Below, in pieces: positions 21,905 through 28,513 of a stretch of 45,249 nucleotides of DNA. The notes beneath the pieces are model-generated. The model made no database searches. It was not told where the DNA came from and was given only the letters and a program-made list of their open reading frames with translations. Position 1 is the stretch's first letter. The number at the start of each line of letters is the position of its first letter. Source of the stretch: a bacterium (GTDB taxonomy: Bacteria; Cyanobacteriota; Vampirovibrionia; Gastranaerophilales; Gastranaerophilaceae); assembly GCA_017409065.1 (NCBI GenBank), contig JAFQTK010000116.1:1-45249 (forward strand), written 5' to 3'. The position numbers were made by a program, and so were the translations under genes.

Positions 21905-22273
21905 ATGAAGGTAAAAGTAGTTAAACTAGATGATAGATATGATGGACACTTACAAGAACAAAAAGAAATGATTGGTAAAGTGTTTGACGCATTAAGATTT
22001 AGAAACGATTATGATAAAGACTTTAAAGATTATTATGCTCTAGGTTTAGAAAATGGGGTTTATCATATACCTGCTCAATGTTGCGAGGTTGTCGAAGAAC
22101 TTGTAATGGCAAATAACAGCACAAAAGGAGAACCTAAAACAAGTTCAATAAAAAGAATTTTGCTTGTCGAAGACGGCTCAGTAGATATTGACAAGTTAGA
22201 ACAAGATGGATTTTATGTTATTCCTTATAGACAAGGAAGTGTACCGCCAATATGTTTGAATAAAGGAGAATAG
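21905..22273 (+). CDS. Conserved phage protein, paralogue of 12327-12701
   Basis: A 122-residue protein with the same two parts as 12327-12701: KVKVVKLDDRYDGH ... HIPAQCCEVVEELV, then IKRILLVEDGSVDIDKLEQDGFYVIPYRQGSVPP. The two genes are about 9.5 kb apart in different units, pointing to an old duplication with retained function. The internal methionine before ANNSTKGEPKTS could give a shorter product with the C-terminal domain alone. AAAGGAG precedes ATG at 21905. Confidence 0.7.
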   Translation: MKVKVVKLDDRYDGHLQEQKEMIGKVFDALRFRNDYDKDFKDYYALGLENGVYHIPAQCCEVVEELVMANNSTKGEPKTSSIKRILLVEDGSVDIDKLEQDGFYVIPYRQGSVPPICLNKGE

Positions 22274-22274
22274 T

Positions 22275-22670
22275 ATGAGTAAGCGATTTTATTTTGATGA
22301 ATTTAGCGAAGATATATTTGATGATGAGATACAACAATATCCAAGCAATCAAACTATCTGCAATATACTAAACCAACAGCAAAAACGAATAGCAGAACTA
22401 GAAGAACAACTGAAAAATGCGATTGTTTTGCCGATTTCGGTAGAACAAGAAATCTATTGTGTATATGAAACTGATATCAATGGTAATATTGATTACACTA
22501 TTGATAAAGGGTATATAAGCACTATTTCAAAAGATGTTCATGATGTTTGGTTCTATGGTATATATGATAGTGGGTTAACTTATTGGCATTTATTACAAGA
22601 CTTCAATAATGAAGTATTTACCACCAAAGAAGAAGCACAAGCAAAACTGGAAGAATTGAAAGGAGAATAG
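22275..22670 (+). CDS. Hypothetical protein, 131 aa
   Basis: An acidic N-terminus (FDEFSEDIFDDEIQQYPSNQ), a short coiled coil (NQQQKRIAELEEQLKNA) and a C-terminal strand domain ending in FTTKEEAQAKLEELKGE. That ending resembles several neighbours (14714, 16162, 22769) in which a strand pair leads into a short helix marking a repeated domain type. Function unknown. AAAGGAG precedes the start. Confidence 0.65.
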   Translation: MSKRFYFDEFSEDIFDDEIQQYPSNQTICNILNQQQKRIAELEEQLKNAIVLPISVEQEIYCVYETDINGNIDYTIDKGYISTISKDVHDVWFYGIYDSGLTYWHLLQDFNNEVFTTKEEAQAKLEELKGE

Positions 22671-22671
22671 T

Positions 22672-22755
22672 ATGCCACCAATAGCAATCGCACTAACAAT
22701 AGGAATACCAGTTATAGTTTTATGTATTTTAGCAATTATTAAGTTTAGTAAATAA
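22672..22755 (+). CDS. Membrane micropeptide, 27 aa
   Basis: MPPIAIALTIGIPVIVLCIL followed by AIIKFSK: one transmembrane helix with a basic end. It begins one base after the previous stop, has AAAGGAG upstream and is followed by another ribosome site. Small but well placed. Confidence 0.5.
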   Translation: MPPIAIALTIGIPVIVLCILAIIKFSK

Positions 22756-22768
22756 AAGGAGAAACGAG

Positions 22769-22981
22769 ATGAAGAAAGGTGATAGAGTTTGGTTTGTTGA
22801 CTTTACTTTTAATGAACAATGTGTAGAAGTTCCTTTTGTCGAGTATGGCATACTTGTTGAAGATAAACAAAATGGCTATTGTATAGTACATCATTATTGG
22901 GGAGATTTTTCAATTAGCAAAGATGCTTTATTTGAAACAAAGGAAGATTGTGAGAAATTTATATTAGGAGAAAATAAATGA
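22769..22981 (+). CDS. Hypothetical protein, 70 aa
   Basis: Strand-rich protein (KKGDRVWFVDFTFNEQCVEVPFVEYGILVEDKQNGYCIVHHYWGDFSI) ending in LFETKEDCEKFILGENK. It fits the strand-pair plus helix layout repeated in this unit, like a small SH3-type or KOW-like barrel (KxGDxVWF). AAAGGAG upstream; stop overlaps the next start. Confidence 0.6.
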   Translation: MKKGDRVWFVDFTFNEQCVEVPFVEYGILVEDKQNGYCIVHHYWGDFSISKDALFETKEDCEKFILGENK

Positions 22982-23286
22982 AAGTGTATGTAGACAATTA
23001 TAAAAAGGTGAGTTCTTGGATTTGGGATTTTGACAAAGAAAAAGGAGAGTTTTGCTTAAAGATAAATTTCTCTTCGTTAGATTGGGACGAACCTCTTAAT
23101 CTATTAAGTCTTGCCTACCACGACAAGCAAGTGAGAAAAGAAGTGTGCGAGGAGATAACAGAAGAATTATTAGATATATCACACGAATATTGGAAAACAT
23201 TTTTGAAAAATGGGGTTCAATATATGACATCTAATGATTTATATGAGTTGCTAAAAGAAATAACAAAGCGAATACAAAAAAAATAG
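22978..23286 (+). CDS. Hypothetical protein, 102 aa
   Basis: Mixed helix-strand protein: KVYVDNYKKVSSWIWDFDKEKGEFCLKINFSSLDW, then a helix-rich second half (EEITEELLDISHEYWKTFLK, NDLYELLKEITKRIQKK). TTAGGAG inside the previous gene serves as its ribosome site. No family recognised. Confidence 0.6.
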   Translation: MKVYVDNYKKVSSWIWDFDKEKGEFCLKINFSSLDWDEPLNLLSLAYHDKQVRKEVCEEITEELLDISHEYWKTFLKNGVQYMTSNDLYELLKEITKRIQKK

Positions 23287-23326
23287 ATTGTATCATTACA
23301 ATGATATAGAACAAAGGAGATAAAAA

Positions 23327-24190
23327 ATGAAGAAAGGATTTTTAGAACAGATAACAGAGTCTGGCGAACTCCAGACACTTATTCAAATGAGATATGACGG
23401 CAAGACAATACACGAAATTGCTGAACATTTTGGTGTTGCCTATGGAACGATGTGGAACACCATAAAAAGGATTGAGTCAATGAAAGGAACTGAAGAACCA
23501 CAAGCCCAAGCGGAAGAGATTGAAACACCATACGATAAATTATATAAGAACCGCAAAAGAGTAGTGGAGTTAAGAAAGCAAGGATTATATAATGTTGAGA
23601 TTGCCAAGATAATCGGCGTTAGCGACCAAGATGTATTTGATTTCTTTGGGAAAAGAGTGCAACTCACATCAGAACAGATAAAACAAATAAAAATGCTATA
23701 TGTCAACGGTCGTGCTATTGAAGATATTGCGGAGAATTTTGGAGCAAGTGTAGAAACCATCAAGAGAATTTGTAAATCAGTAATAGTGAATCAAGAAGAA
23801 GATACAAGTGTTGCCGAACAAGTAACGGTTGACCTTGATTGTATATCACAATTTTATAATTTAATTAAACAAATAGAAGATAAGGCAACAAACATAGAAG
23901 AAGATGAAGAAAAGACAGCCAAAAAAATTCAAGACCTTTTACATATAGTTGAAATGGAAGATTGCGATGATAAAAAAGGTTTGGAGATATTAAAAGAAAT
24001 TAAACAATTAAGACTTAACCGAAGAGAGAACAAAGACTACCTTGCTTTGGTTGAACCAATTAGAACATTCTTAAACGATGAGGACAATTTGAAAGTATTA
24101 AAAAATCTTGTAAATATAGTTGGACAAGTCAACAACAAGGCACGCAAGGCTGGGAATAGGGTGTATTTTTTGCGAACACAGCAAGAATAA
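23327..24190 (+). CDS. Multi-HTH DNA-binding protein, 287 aa
   Basis: Three successive resolvase-type HTH units: residues about 9-48 (LIQMRYDGKTIHEIAEHFGVAYGT), 72-103 (VVELRKQGLYNVEIAKIIGVSDQD) and 110-147 (IKMLYVNGRAIEDIAENFGASVET). A helical C-terminal half (170-287) is rich in Glu and Lys. It could be a late-gene activator or a DNA-recognition protein; the tandem HTHs would suit repeated target sites. A small-terminase role is possible because none is recognised near terL, but the opposite strand and distance argue against it. Confidence 0.65.
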   Translation: MKKGFLEQITESGELQTLIQMRYDGKTIHEIAEHFGVAYGTMWNTIKRIESMKGTEEPQAQAEEIETPYDKLYKNRKRVVELRKQGLYNVEIAKIIGVSDQDVFDFFGKRVQLTSEQIKQIKMLYVNGRAIEDIAENFGASVETIKRICKSVIVNQEEDTSVAEQVTVDLDCISQFYNLIKQIEDKATNIEEDEEKTAKKIQDLLHIVEMEDCDDKKGLEILKEIKQLRLNRRENKDYLALVEPIRTFLNDEDNLKVLKNLVNIVGQVNNKARKAGNRVYFLRTQQE

Positions 24191-24209
24191 GTCAAGGGGG
24201 TGATTAGTG

Positions 24210-24386
24210 ATGACTATTAATGAATCAAAATACTATACAATAATAAAAGACCACGATGACAAAAAGTCGTGGGTTGGCTTAAGAATTTATTTGGGCAACG
24301 CAGTAGAAAAAGCATTTAACAAACTGACAAAAGAACAGCAAGAGGATTGCAAAATCTACGAAATCGTGGGAATAAAGGAAATTTAA
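24210..24386 (+). CDS. Hypothetical protein, 58 aa
   Basis: Last gene of the plus-strand block (MTINESKYYTIIKDHDDKKS ... QEDCKIYEIVGIKEI): strand, helix, strand. A ribosome site (AAGGGGGTG) precedes it and the terminator at 24405-24437 follows. Function unknown. Confidence 0.6.
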   Translation: MTINESKYYTIIKDHDDKKSWVGLRIYLGNAVEKAFNKLTKEQQEDCKIYEIVGIKEI

Positions 24387-24404
24387 CACCAAAACTTGTC
24401 GCTC

Positions 24405-24437
24405 AGACGCTCTCAGACAGAATGGGAGCGTCTTTTT
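24405..24437 (+). terminator. Rho-independent terminator ending the plus-strand block
   Basis: Eight-base stem AGACGCTC (24405-24412) with GAGCGTCT (24426-24433), followed by T to 24437. It closes the early block before it meets the opposing minus-strand unit. Confidence 0.85.
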
Positions 24438-24447
24438 ATAAAAAAAA

Positions 24448-24494
24448 GAGTAGCAAAAATGCCACTCCCCAAAACCAAACAGCCTTGCCTACTC
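24448..24494 (-). terminator. Terminator of the small minus-strand unit (bidirectional)
   Basis: Arms 24448-24456 (GAGTAGCAA) and 24485-24494 (TTGCCTACTC, one bulged base). On the minus strand the stem is followed by eight T (complement of 24440-24447); on the plus strand by five T. It can stop traffic both ways. Confidence 0.6.
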
Positions 24495-24539
24495 TTTTTC
24501 ATTTCTTATATATCATTCCCATATACTGAGCCACAATAA

Positions 24540-24575
24540 CTATTTACGTTTTTGTAAAAGAAAAATAATTCCCAT
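24540..24575 (-). CDS. Possible leader micropeptide, 11 aa
   Basis: MGIIFLLQKRK, read from ATG at 24575 with GGGAG eight bases upstream, directly downstream of the strong promoter at 24599-24627. It is the best-supported frame of the small minus-strand unit. The hydrophobic plus basic make-up resembles small toxic membrane peptides or leader peptides, which is inference only. Confidence 0.35.
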   Translation of the reverse strand: MGIIFLLQKRK

Positions 24576-24598
24576 AAAAATATCTCCCTTGCATTGTT

Positions 24599-24627
24599 AT
24601 AATATCATAACAAAATTAGTTTGTCAA
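24599..24627 (-). promoter_or_regulatory. Promoter with operator for a small minus-strand transcript
   Basis: Minus strand: -35 TTGACA (24622-24627), 17-base spacer, -10 TATTAT (24599-24604) with an extended TGn. A perfect inverted repeat TTGTTAT-N6-ATAACAA (24594-24613) spans the -10, so the promoter is likely repressible. Predicted start near 24592. Confidence 0.75.
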
Positions 24628-24630
24628 TAG

Positions 24631-24655
24631 AAAAGGCAGGATTATTTCACCTGCC
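24631..24655 (-). terminator. Rho-independent terminator after the late block and tRNA
   Basis: Minus-strand stem GGCAGG/CCTGCC (24650-24655 with 24635-24640), nine-base loop, then four T (complement of 24631-24634). It ends minus transcription arriving from the tRNA side just before the promoter at 24599-24627. Confidence 0.65.
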
Positions 24656-24657
24656 CC

Positions 24658-24743
24658 AAATTGATTTGACTGTGATAAATCAGAGCAATCTTCTTAAGGG
24701 GAGGAAGGGAACTCTCTTGCAACAGTACTCCATAAATCAATTT
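24658..24743. repeat. Long-range inverted repeat between terminator and tRNA
   Basis: AAATTGATTT (24658-24667) and AAATCAATTT (24734-24743) are perfect 10-bp inverted arms 66 bases apart. The enclosed sequence has a short GGAG/CTCC pairing and no reading frame. The rest of 24656-24801 holds no gene that I can see. It could be a processed RNA upstream of the terminator or a protein-binding site. Confidence 0.4.
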
Positions 24744-24801
24744 CAATTAAAGTATACACTTTTATTTGGAGCAAGTCAAACGATTTTACGAAATATTTTT
24801 C

Positions 24802-24877
24802 TGGAGGCACGGGCGAGATTCGAACTCACGCATAAAAGTTTTGCAGACTTTCCTCTTAACCACTTGAGTACCGTGCC
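24802..24877 (-). tRNA. trnC: tRNA-Cys (anticodon GCA)
   Basis: Complete cloverleaf on the minus strand: acceptor GGCACGG/CCGTGCC, anticodon stem AAAGT/ACTTT with loop CTGCAAA giving GCA, T-arm GTGAG-TTCGAAT-CTCGC, discriminator T as expected for Cys, and an encoded CCA (24802-24804 complement). It is the last gene of the minus-strand block. It may supplement Cys decoding for the many cysteine-rich phage proteins. Confidence 0.95.
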
Positions 24878-24900
24878 ATAGGGGGCAGTAGCCCCGCTAT

Positions 24901-25269
24901 TTATATAACCTTCCACGCATCTGTTACTACTTCTGAACGGCAGTCAAAAATGTCATACACTACACCATCAACGATTGTTGATATGTGTCCGCCCATTCGC
25001 ACAAGATATGTTCCGTATGGGTGTTTGTCGGCAAACTGCCCAACGTCCAAGCCGTCGCAATCCATTCTTTGATACTTCATTACGTCGTCTAGGAGATGCC
25101 TATAACAGCATACGCATAATTTCTCGCAGTTCAAAAGTTTTGCAGTGTGGTAAAGTTTGGTTCGTATTTCCTCATAGGGAATACCGCTCGCAAAAGAAAC
25201 AGCCCTAGTTACACAATCGCTAATTCTACGAGAGTCTGGGTTTTGGTTGTGGTAAACATACCTTGCCAT
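24901..25269 (-). CDS. Putative papain-like (C39-like) cysteine peptidase
   Basis: A 122-residue protein with a plausible Cys-His-Asp triad: C19 in SRRISDCVTRAVSFASG, H95 in VRMGGHISTIVDG and D106 in VVYDIFDC. The order and spacing fit small papain-fold peptidases such as the C39-like group found in phages. It could mature a virion protein or cut host cell wall peptides; no other lysis enzyme is evident. Its start overlaps the stop of the repeat-rich gene upstream (TAATG). Extra cysteines (LCVCC) are unusual. Confidence 0.5.
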   Translation of the reverse strand: MARYVYHNQNPDSRRISDCVTRAVSFASGIPYEEIRTKLYHTAKLLNCEKLCVCCYRHLLDDVMKYQRMDCDGLDVGQFADKHPYGTYLVRMGGHISTIVDGVVYDIFDCRSEVVTDAWKVI

Positions 25270-26123
25270 TACTTGCCTTCAATAATGCAGTCATAGTAGA
25301 TGGCAAGTTTTTCTCCACCTTTAACAGCGGAGTCTTTGTCTTCCAACCAATCCCTAGCCAACTCAATGAAAAAGTCCATATTGTTGCCGATATATTTCTT
25401 TGCGGTCTTGCAGTAGTCGGTGTAAACCATTGCGGTTGCTACTACAAGTTCTTCTTCGGTGTAGTCTTTCATTTGTACACCCATTTGTTTTGCTTTTTGA
25501 CCGATGTGTTCTTTGGTGAAGAATTGTCTATCTTTGTCTTCGACCTCTTGCATCAGTTTTTTTTTCCACTCTTCGAGTTCTTGCTCGCTCAAAGTTTCAC
25601 CATAGTCGCCAGCGTAGTCGTAGCCGTAGTCATAGCGACCGCCACGCATATCATAGCCGTAGTCATAGCCATAATCTCTGCCACGACCATAGTCGGCTTG
25701 TGGTTCTCCCCAGTAGCCAGTGAATCTGCCCATTGCTTCTACTGGGTGGTAGGTCGAGCCTTGGCTCATTGGGTAGTGTCCATCACGACCTCTTCCGCCA
25801 CGAGCCATATCTTCTTCGTAGTCGCCATAATCACGACCACGACCTCTCATATCCCCATAATCGCCACGAGCCATATCAGATTGTCCCATTGATTCATAAT
25901 CTCTGCGACCTCTCGCCATATCCTGTTCTGAATATGCCCTATCGCCTCGTCTTGAATCATATTCGTAATCGCCACCACGATAATCTCGTCTATCGTAAGC
26001 ATAGTCCATACCTCTATCTCTGCGACCTCTTCTGCGACCCCTTCTCGAAGATGTTACATAGCCACCTTCAGAGCCATAAGGGTTTCGTCCGTCCATCATT
26101 CTTCTATCCATCATTCTAGGCAT
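25269..26123 (-). CDS. Arg/Gly/Tyr/Asp-rich low-complexity protein, 284 aa
   Basis: Residues 1-175 are disordered-type sequence made of short repeats: RRGRRRGRRDRG, YDRRDYRGGDYEYD, DMARGRRDY, DMARGDYGDMRGRGRDYGDY and YGYDYGYDMRGG. The C-terminal 100 residues (LSEQELEEWKKKLMQEVEDKDRQFFTKEHIGQKAKQMG, then a helix-rich end) form a compact domain. I have seen this layout in gut phage genomes near structural genes. The RGG/RG-like part could bind nucleic acid or peptidoglycan. Function unknown. Strong ribosome site AAAGGAGGT. Confidence 0.7.
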   Translation of the reverse strand: MPRMMDRRMMDGRNPYGSEGGYVTSSRRGRRRGRRDRGMDYAYDRRDYRGGDYEYDSRRGDRAYSEQDMARGRRDYESMGQSDMARGDYGDMRGRGRDYGDYEEDMARGGRGRDGHYPMSQGSTYHPVEAMGRFTGYWGEPQADYGRGRDYGYDYGYDMRGGRYDYGYDYAGDYGETLSEQELEEWKKKLMQEVEDKDRQFFTKEHIGQKAKQMGVQMKDYTEEELVVATAMVYTDYCKTAKKYIGNNMDFFIELARDWLEDKDSAVKGGEKLAIYYDCIIEGK

Positions 26124-26126
26124 AAT

Positions 26127-26576
26127 CTATACCTCCTTTGTTACATTAAGAACAACACTGGTAAAAGTTGCATCAATACCATCGCTGACATTAACGAGAG
26201 AAACAGTCCTGGCATCGGTTGTAGTAACCCCAAGAACGCAATCTTTATCGACCTTAATGTAGTAGTCAATTACAAAGGTTCTAAATTCAGTTGTAGCGGT
26301 TGTTATTGTTTCGCTAGAAATAGCACCTGTTAAAAGTTCGCCGTTTTCAGCAAGTTGTACACTAACCAAACCAGCAGTTTCACCAGTACCAACCAAAGTA
26401 GCGGTAATGTGATATATGCCTTCGTGGTTTAATGTTACGCCGTTTGAAGTAACGGTAAATGCAGGAACCCCACATCTGTTCGCTCTGCAATATTTTCTGT
26501 AAACATTTCCAATGTTAATTGTTCCAGTTTCAAGCACGGTTTGAGTGCCTGTGTTTTTTAATCCAATTAGTAACAT
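26127..26576 (-). CDS. Putative virion beta-structured protein, 149 aa
   Basis: All-strand pattern with LIGLKNTGTQTVLETGTINIGNVYRK, VTLNHEGIYHITATLVGTGETAGLVSVQLAENGELL and YYIKVDKDCVLGVTTTDARTVSLVNVSDGIDATF. This resembles the TNF/C1q-like jelly-roll domain found in virion decoration or tail proteins. AAGGAGAG precedes ATG at 26576. It belongs to the 24901-28363 group of probable structural or accessory proteins. Confidence 0.6.
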   Translation of the reverse strand: MLLIGLKNTGTQTVLETGTINIGNVYRKYCRANRCGVPAFTVTSNGVTLNHEGIYHITATLVGTGETAGLVSVQLAENGELLTGAISSETITTATTEFRTFVIDYYIKVDKDCVLGVTTTDARTVSLVNVSDGIDATFTSVVLNVTKEV

Positions 26577-26599
26577 AAATTCTCTCCTTATAATAAATT

Positions 26600-26626
26600 A
26601 AGGCACAAGTTTTTACCCTGTGCCTT
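26600..26626 (-). terminator. Intergenic hairpin, possible weak terminator
   Basis: Eight-base stem AAGGCACA/TGTGCCTT (26600-26607 with 26619-26626), weak T tail. Two smaller hairpins, 26641-26655 and 26663-26679, lie just upstream, between the stop at 26680 and this stem. Together they may reduce expression of the genes that follow. Confidence 0.4.
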
Positions 26627-26679
26627 TACAAAAAGTATTCAGGATAATTAATCCTATATTGTGCTGATAGTTAATCAGC

Positions 26680-27414
26680 CTAAACTACACTTGCTCCGCA
26701 ACCATTGTATCCAAAGTTTGCATAAGCAACATTTCCACAGCAGTTAGTTGGGAATGTTACAGGTTGTGCAGGTTGTACCACATAAGCAGGTTGTGGGCAT
26801 TTTGGTGCTAGTGCATCAATAATGTAAGCACTTTGTCTTTCATTAGAAATTTGTGCTTTCAAGCCACTATTTTCTGCTTGTAGGCTAGAAATTTTTTCAG
26901 TTGTTAGATAATCCAAGATTGCTCTAGTATTGTCTTGTCCTGCTCTTATGATGTCGCAAGTATTTCTTTCGTTTGAGTACTTAACATCTGCGATTGCAGA
27001 ACGGGTATCACAGCAACATTGTGCTATTTGAGTTGACAATGCGTTAAATCCTGCTTGGTTTTGGTATCCCAATGTGCAAATTGCGTTGTTTACACCAGCA
27101 AAACCAGTGTTGATTGTTGAGTTAAGACCAGCAAATCCTTGATTTATAAAGTTTTGCATTTGTGCTTGACCCAAAATAATGTCATTTAAGTCGCTCATAA
27201 TTTCGCTGTTAGCAAAGCCTGCTGACAAGTCTGCTTGAGTAGCAGGAGAGCCACCACGGTTTCCGAATAGTCCGCCTCCAAAACCACCACCGAATAAACC
27301 AGCAACGGCAATCAAGCCTATAATCCAACTCCAGTCATTCCAACCATTGTTGTTGTAGTTGCCACAATTTCCGTTAGCAACATAAGGAACATCGCCTTCA
27401 ACATAAAGTCCCAT
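26680..27414 (-). CDS. Gly/Asn-rich and Cys-containing putative structural protein, 244 aa
   Basis: N-terminal YVANGNCGNYNNNGWNDWSWIIGLIAVAGLFGGGFGGGLFGNRGG contains one hydrophobic Gly-rich segment (about 30-50). It continues with helix repeats (NSEIMSDLNDIILGQAQMQNFINQGFAGLNSTINTGFAGVNN), a cysteine run (QIAQCCCDTRSAIADV) and a coiled coil (EKISSLQAENSGLKAQISNERQS). The family is common in gut phages; I know no experimental function. The Gly hydrophobic stretch could insert in a membrane. AAAAGGAG precedes the start. Confidence 0.65.
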   Translation of the reverse strand: MGLYVEGDVPYVANGNCGNYNNNGWNDWSWIIGLIAVAGLFGGGFGGGLFGNRGGSPATQADLSAGFANSEIMSDLNDIILGQAQMQNFINQGFAGLNSTINTGFAGVNNAICTLGYQNQAGFNALSTQIAQCCCDTRSAIADVKYSNERNTCDIIRAGQDNTRAILDYLTTEKISSLQAENSGLKAQISNERQSAYIIDALAPKCPQPAYVVQPAQPVTFPTNCCGNVAYANFGYNGCGASVV

Positions 27415-27500
27415 AATAAAATTCTCCTTTTAATAATATTTATATCCACAACTTCCATTATTAGTCGACATTTAACTTCGGTTGGAGATACCGAAAAAAG

Positions 27501-27758
27501 TTATTTAATGCCCATAAGTCGAGAAAGACCTATTGCATTTTGTTCGGTCAGCCCGTTTTGTTTGAGTGCCTGAATAATAAACTCGGGCATTGGGCGACCT
27601 TGTGCCATATTTTTAAGTTGTGTTTGAGCCAGTTGTATTTCGTTTTGGTAATTCATATTTCTGCCCATAAGTTGTTGCATCACCGCTTGTGGTTGCATAC
27701 CCCTATTTGCCATATTGATTATCATTTCGGCTCTTTGATTTAATTCTTGTGGGTTCAT
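27501..27758 (-). CDS. Gln/Met-rich helical protein, 85 aa
   Basis: Helical protein (NPQELNQRAEMIINMANRGMQPQAVMQQLMGRNM ... LTEQNAIGLSRLMGIK), rich in Gln, Asn and Met. I recall it as commonly paired with the Gly-rich protein downstream in gut phages. It follows the short coiled-coil gene by four bases. Function unknown. Confidence 0.65.
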   Translation of the reverse strand: MNPQELNQRAEMIINMANRGMQPQAVMQQLMGRNMNYQNEIQLAQTQLKNMAQGRPMPEFIIQALKQNGLTEQNAIGLSRLMGIK

Positions 27759-27762
27759 AGAA

Positions 27763-27885
27763 CTACCCCCTATTCCTTAAAACCTTTGAAAGTGTTTCTA
27801 TTTTCGCTTCAAGGGTTTTTACTTTCTTTTCCAATTCTGCAACCCGCTTCATAAACGGGGTTTGTTTTTCGTTATTTTGTTCCAT
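27763..27885 (-). CDS. Short coiled-coil protein, 40 aa
   Basis: MEQNNEKQTPFMKRVAELEK followed by KVKTLEAKIETLSKVLRNRG: one heptad-repeat helix. GGGGGCAGG precedes ATG at 27885, and the gene overlaps the end of the upstream protein by 14 bases. A similar small gene often sits here between the two Gln-rich proteins in related phages. Confidence 0.65.
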   Translation of the reverse strand: MEQNNEKQTPFMKRVAELEKKVKTLEAKIETLSKVLRNRG

Positions 27886-28363
27886 TGACACCTGCCCCCT
27901 TTTCCATTTCTCGTATGCTTACTTTTCGTTGCAGTACATCTAGTTTAGAATACAATTCTTTAAGGTCTTCCTTTGTAGTGAAGTTGCCCAAGTCTTTTTT
28001 TGTTATAAAGTCGCCAAGCTCATCTCGTTTTACAAATAAATTTGGGTCAAATTGGGCGGTTTGTTGTTCTGCTTGGGTGTTTACTCGTTTGAAAGTTATT
28101 AGTGACGGATTGCCCATATTATCAGCCGTTTTCACATATATCTCTCCTAGTGGACTATTATAGAAAGCAACCGACTTGTTAGGTGCTACAATATGCCCCT
28201 CTGCTTCTTTTATTGTTCCAAAGTGTGCCTCAGCGAAAGGGTTATCGCTCACTTGCTGTTGCATCATATTTTGTGCCATTTGTGGCTGTTGATATTGCTG
28301 ATAACTCATTGGGCTGTAGTTGTACCCGCCGTATCCGTAGTTTCCGTTATAGTTGTATGCCAT
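27872..28363 (-). CDS. Conserved phage protein with Tyr/Gln-rich N-terminus, 163 aa
   Basis: The first 45 residues are low complexity (AYNYNGNYGYGGYNYSPMSYQQYQQPQMAQNM is a 32-residue span described here by composition: Tyr, Asn, Gly, Gln). They are followed by a conserved core, EAHFGTIKEAEGHIV, KSVAFYNSPLGEIYVKTADN, PSLITFKRV, then a C-terminal coiled coil (LYSKLDVLQRKVSIREME). First gene after the terminator at 28465-28498. Ribosome site AAGGGAG. Typical of gut Firmicutes phages; role unknown, probably virion associated. Confidence 0.65.
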   Translation of the reverse strand: MAYNYNGNYGYGGYNYSPMSYQQYQQPQMAQNMMQQQVSDNPFAEAHFGTIKEAEGHIVAPNKSVAFYNSPLGEIYVKTADNMGNPSLITFKRVNTQAEQQTAQFDPNLFVKRDELGDFITKKDLGNFTTKEDLKELYSKLDVLQRKVSIREMEKGAGVNGTK

Positions 28364-28403
28364 TTCAAATCTCCCTTATACTTAAAATTGCGTCAAAGCG
28401 AGT

Positions 28404-28444
28404 AGCGGTTGTTGGCAAGGGATTTCAACTCCCACCACTCCGCT
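28404..28444 (-). other. Structured leader with tRNA T-arm-like hairpin
   Basis: On the minus strand AGCGG (28440-28444) pairs with CCGCT (28404-28408), and inside lies GGGA-GTTGAAA-TCCC, which resembles a tRNA T-arm with one altered loop base. No acceptor or anticodon arm is present, so it is not a tRNA. It lies in the 5' leader of the gene at 28363 and may be a remnant or a control hairpin. Confidence 0.35.
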
Positions 28445-28464
28445 AGACACCTATTTTTTAGCAT

Positions 28465-28498
28465 AAAAAAAGTACCCTAGACAATCGTCTAAGGTACT
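28465..28498 (-). terminator. Rho-independent terminator after the tail/membrane gene block
   Basis: Twelve-base stem (28487-28498 with 28471-28482, one G-U pair on the minus strand, a C-A mismatch on the plus strand), four-base loop, then T run (complement of 28464-28470). It ends minus transcription after the gene at 28514. Confidence 0.85.
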
Positions 28499-28513
28499 AA
28501 AAAAGTACGAATA

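Noticed and set aside
28404-28444. Second tRNA gene on the minus strand
   Set aside because: Only a T-arm-like hairpin is present; acceptor and anticodon arms are missing.
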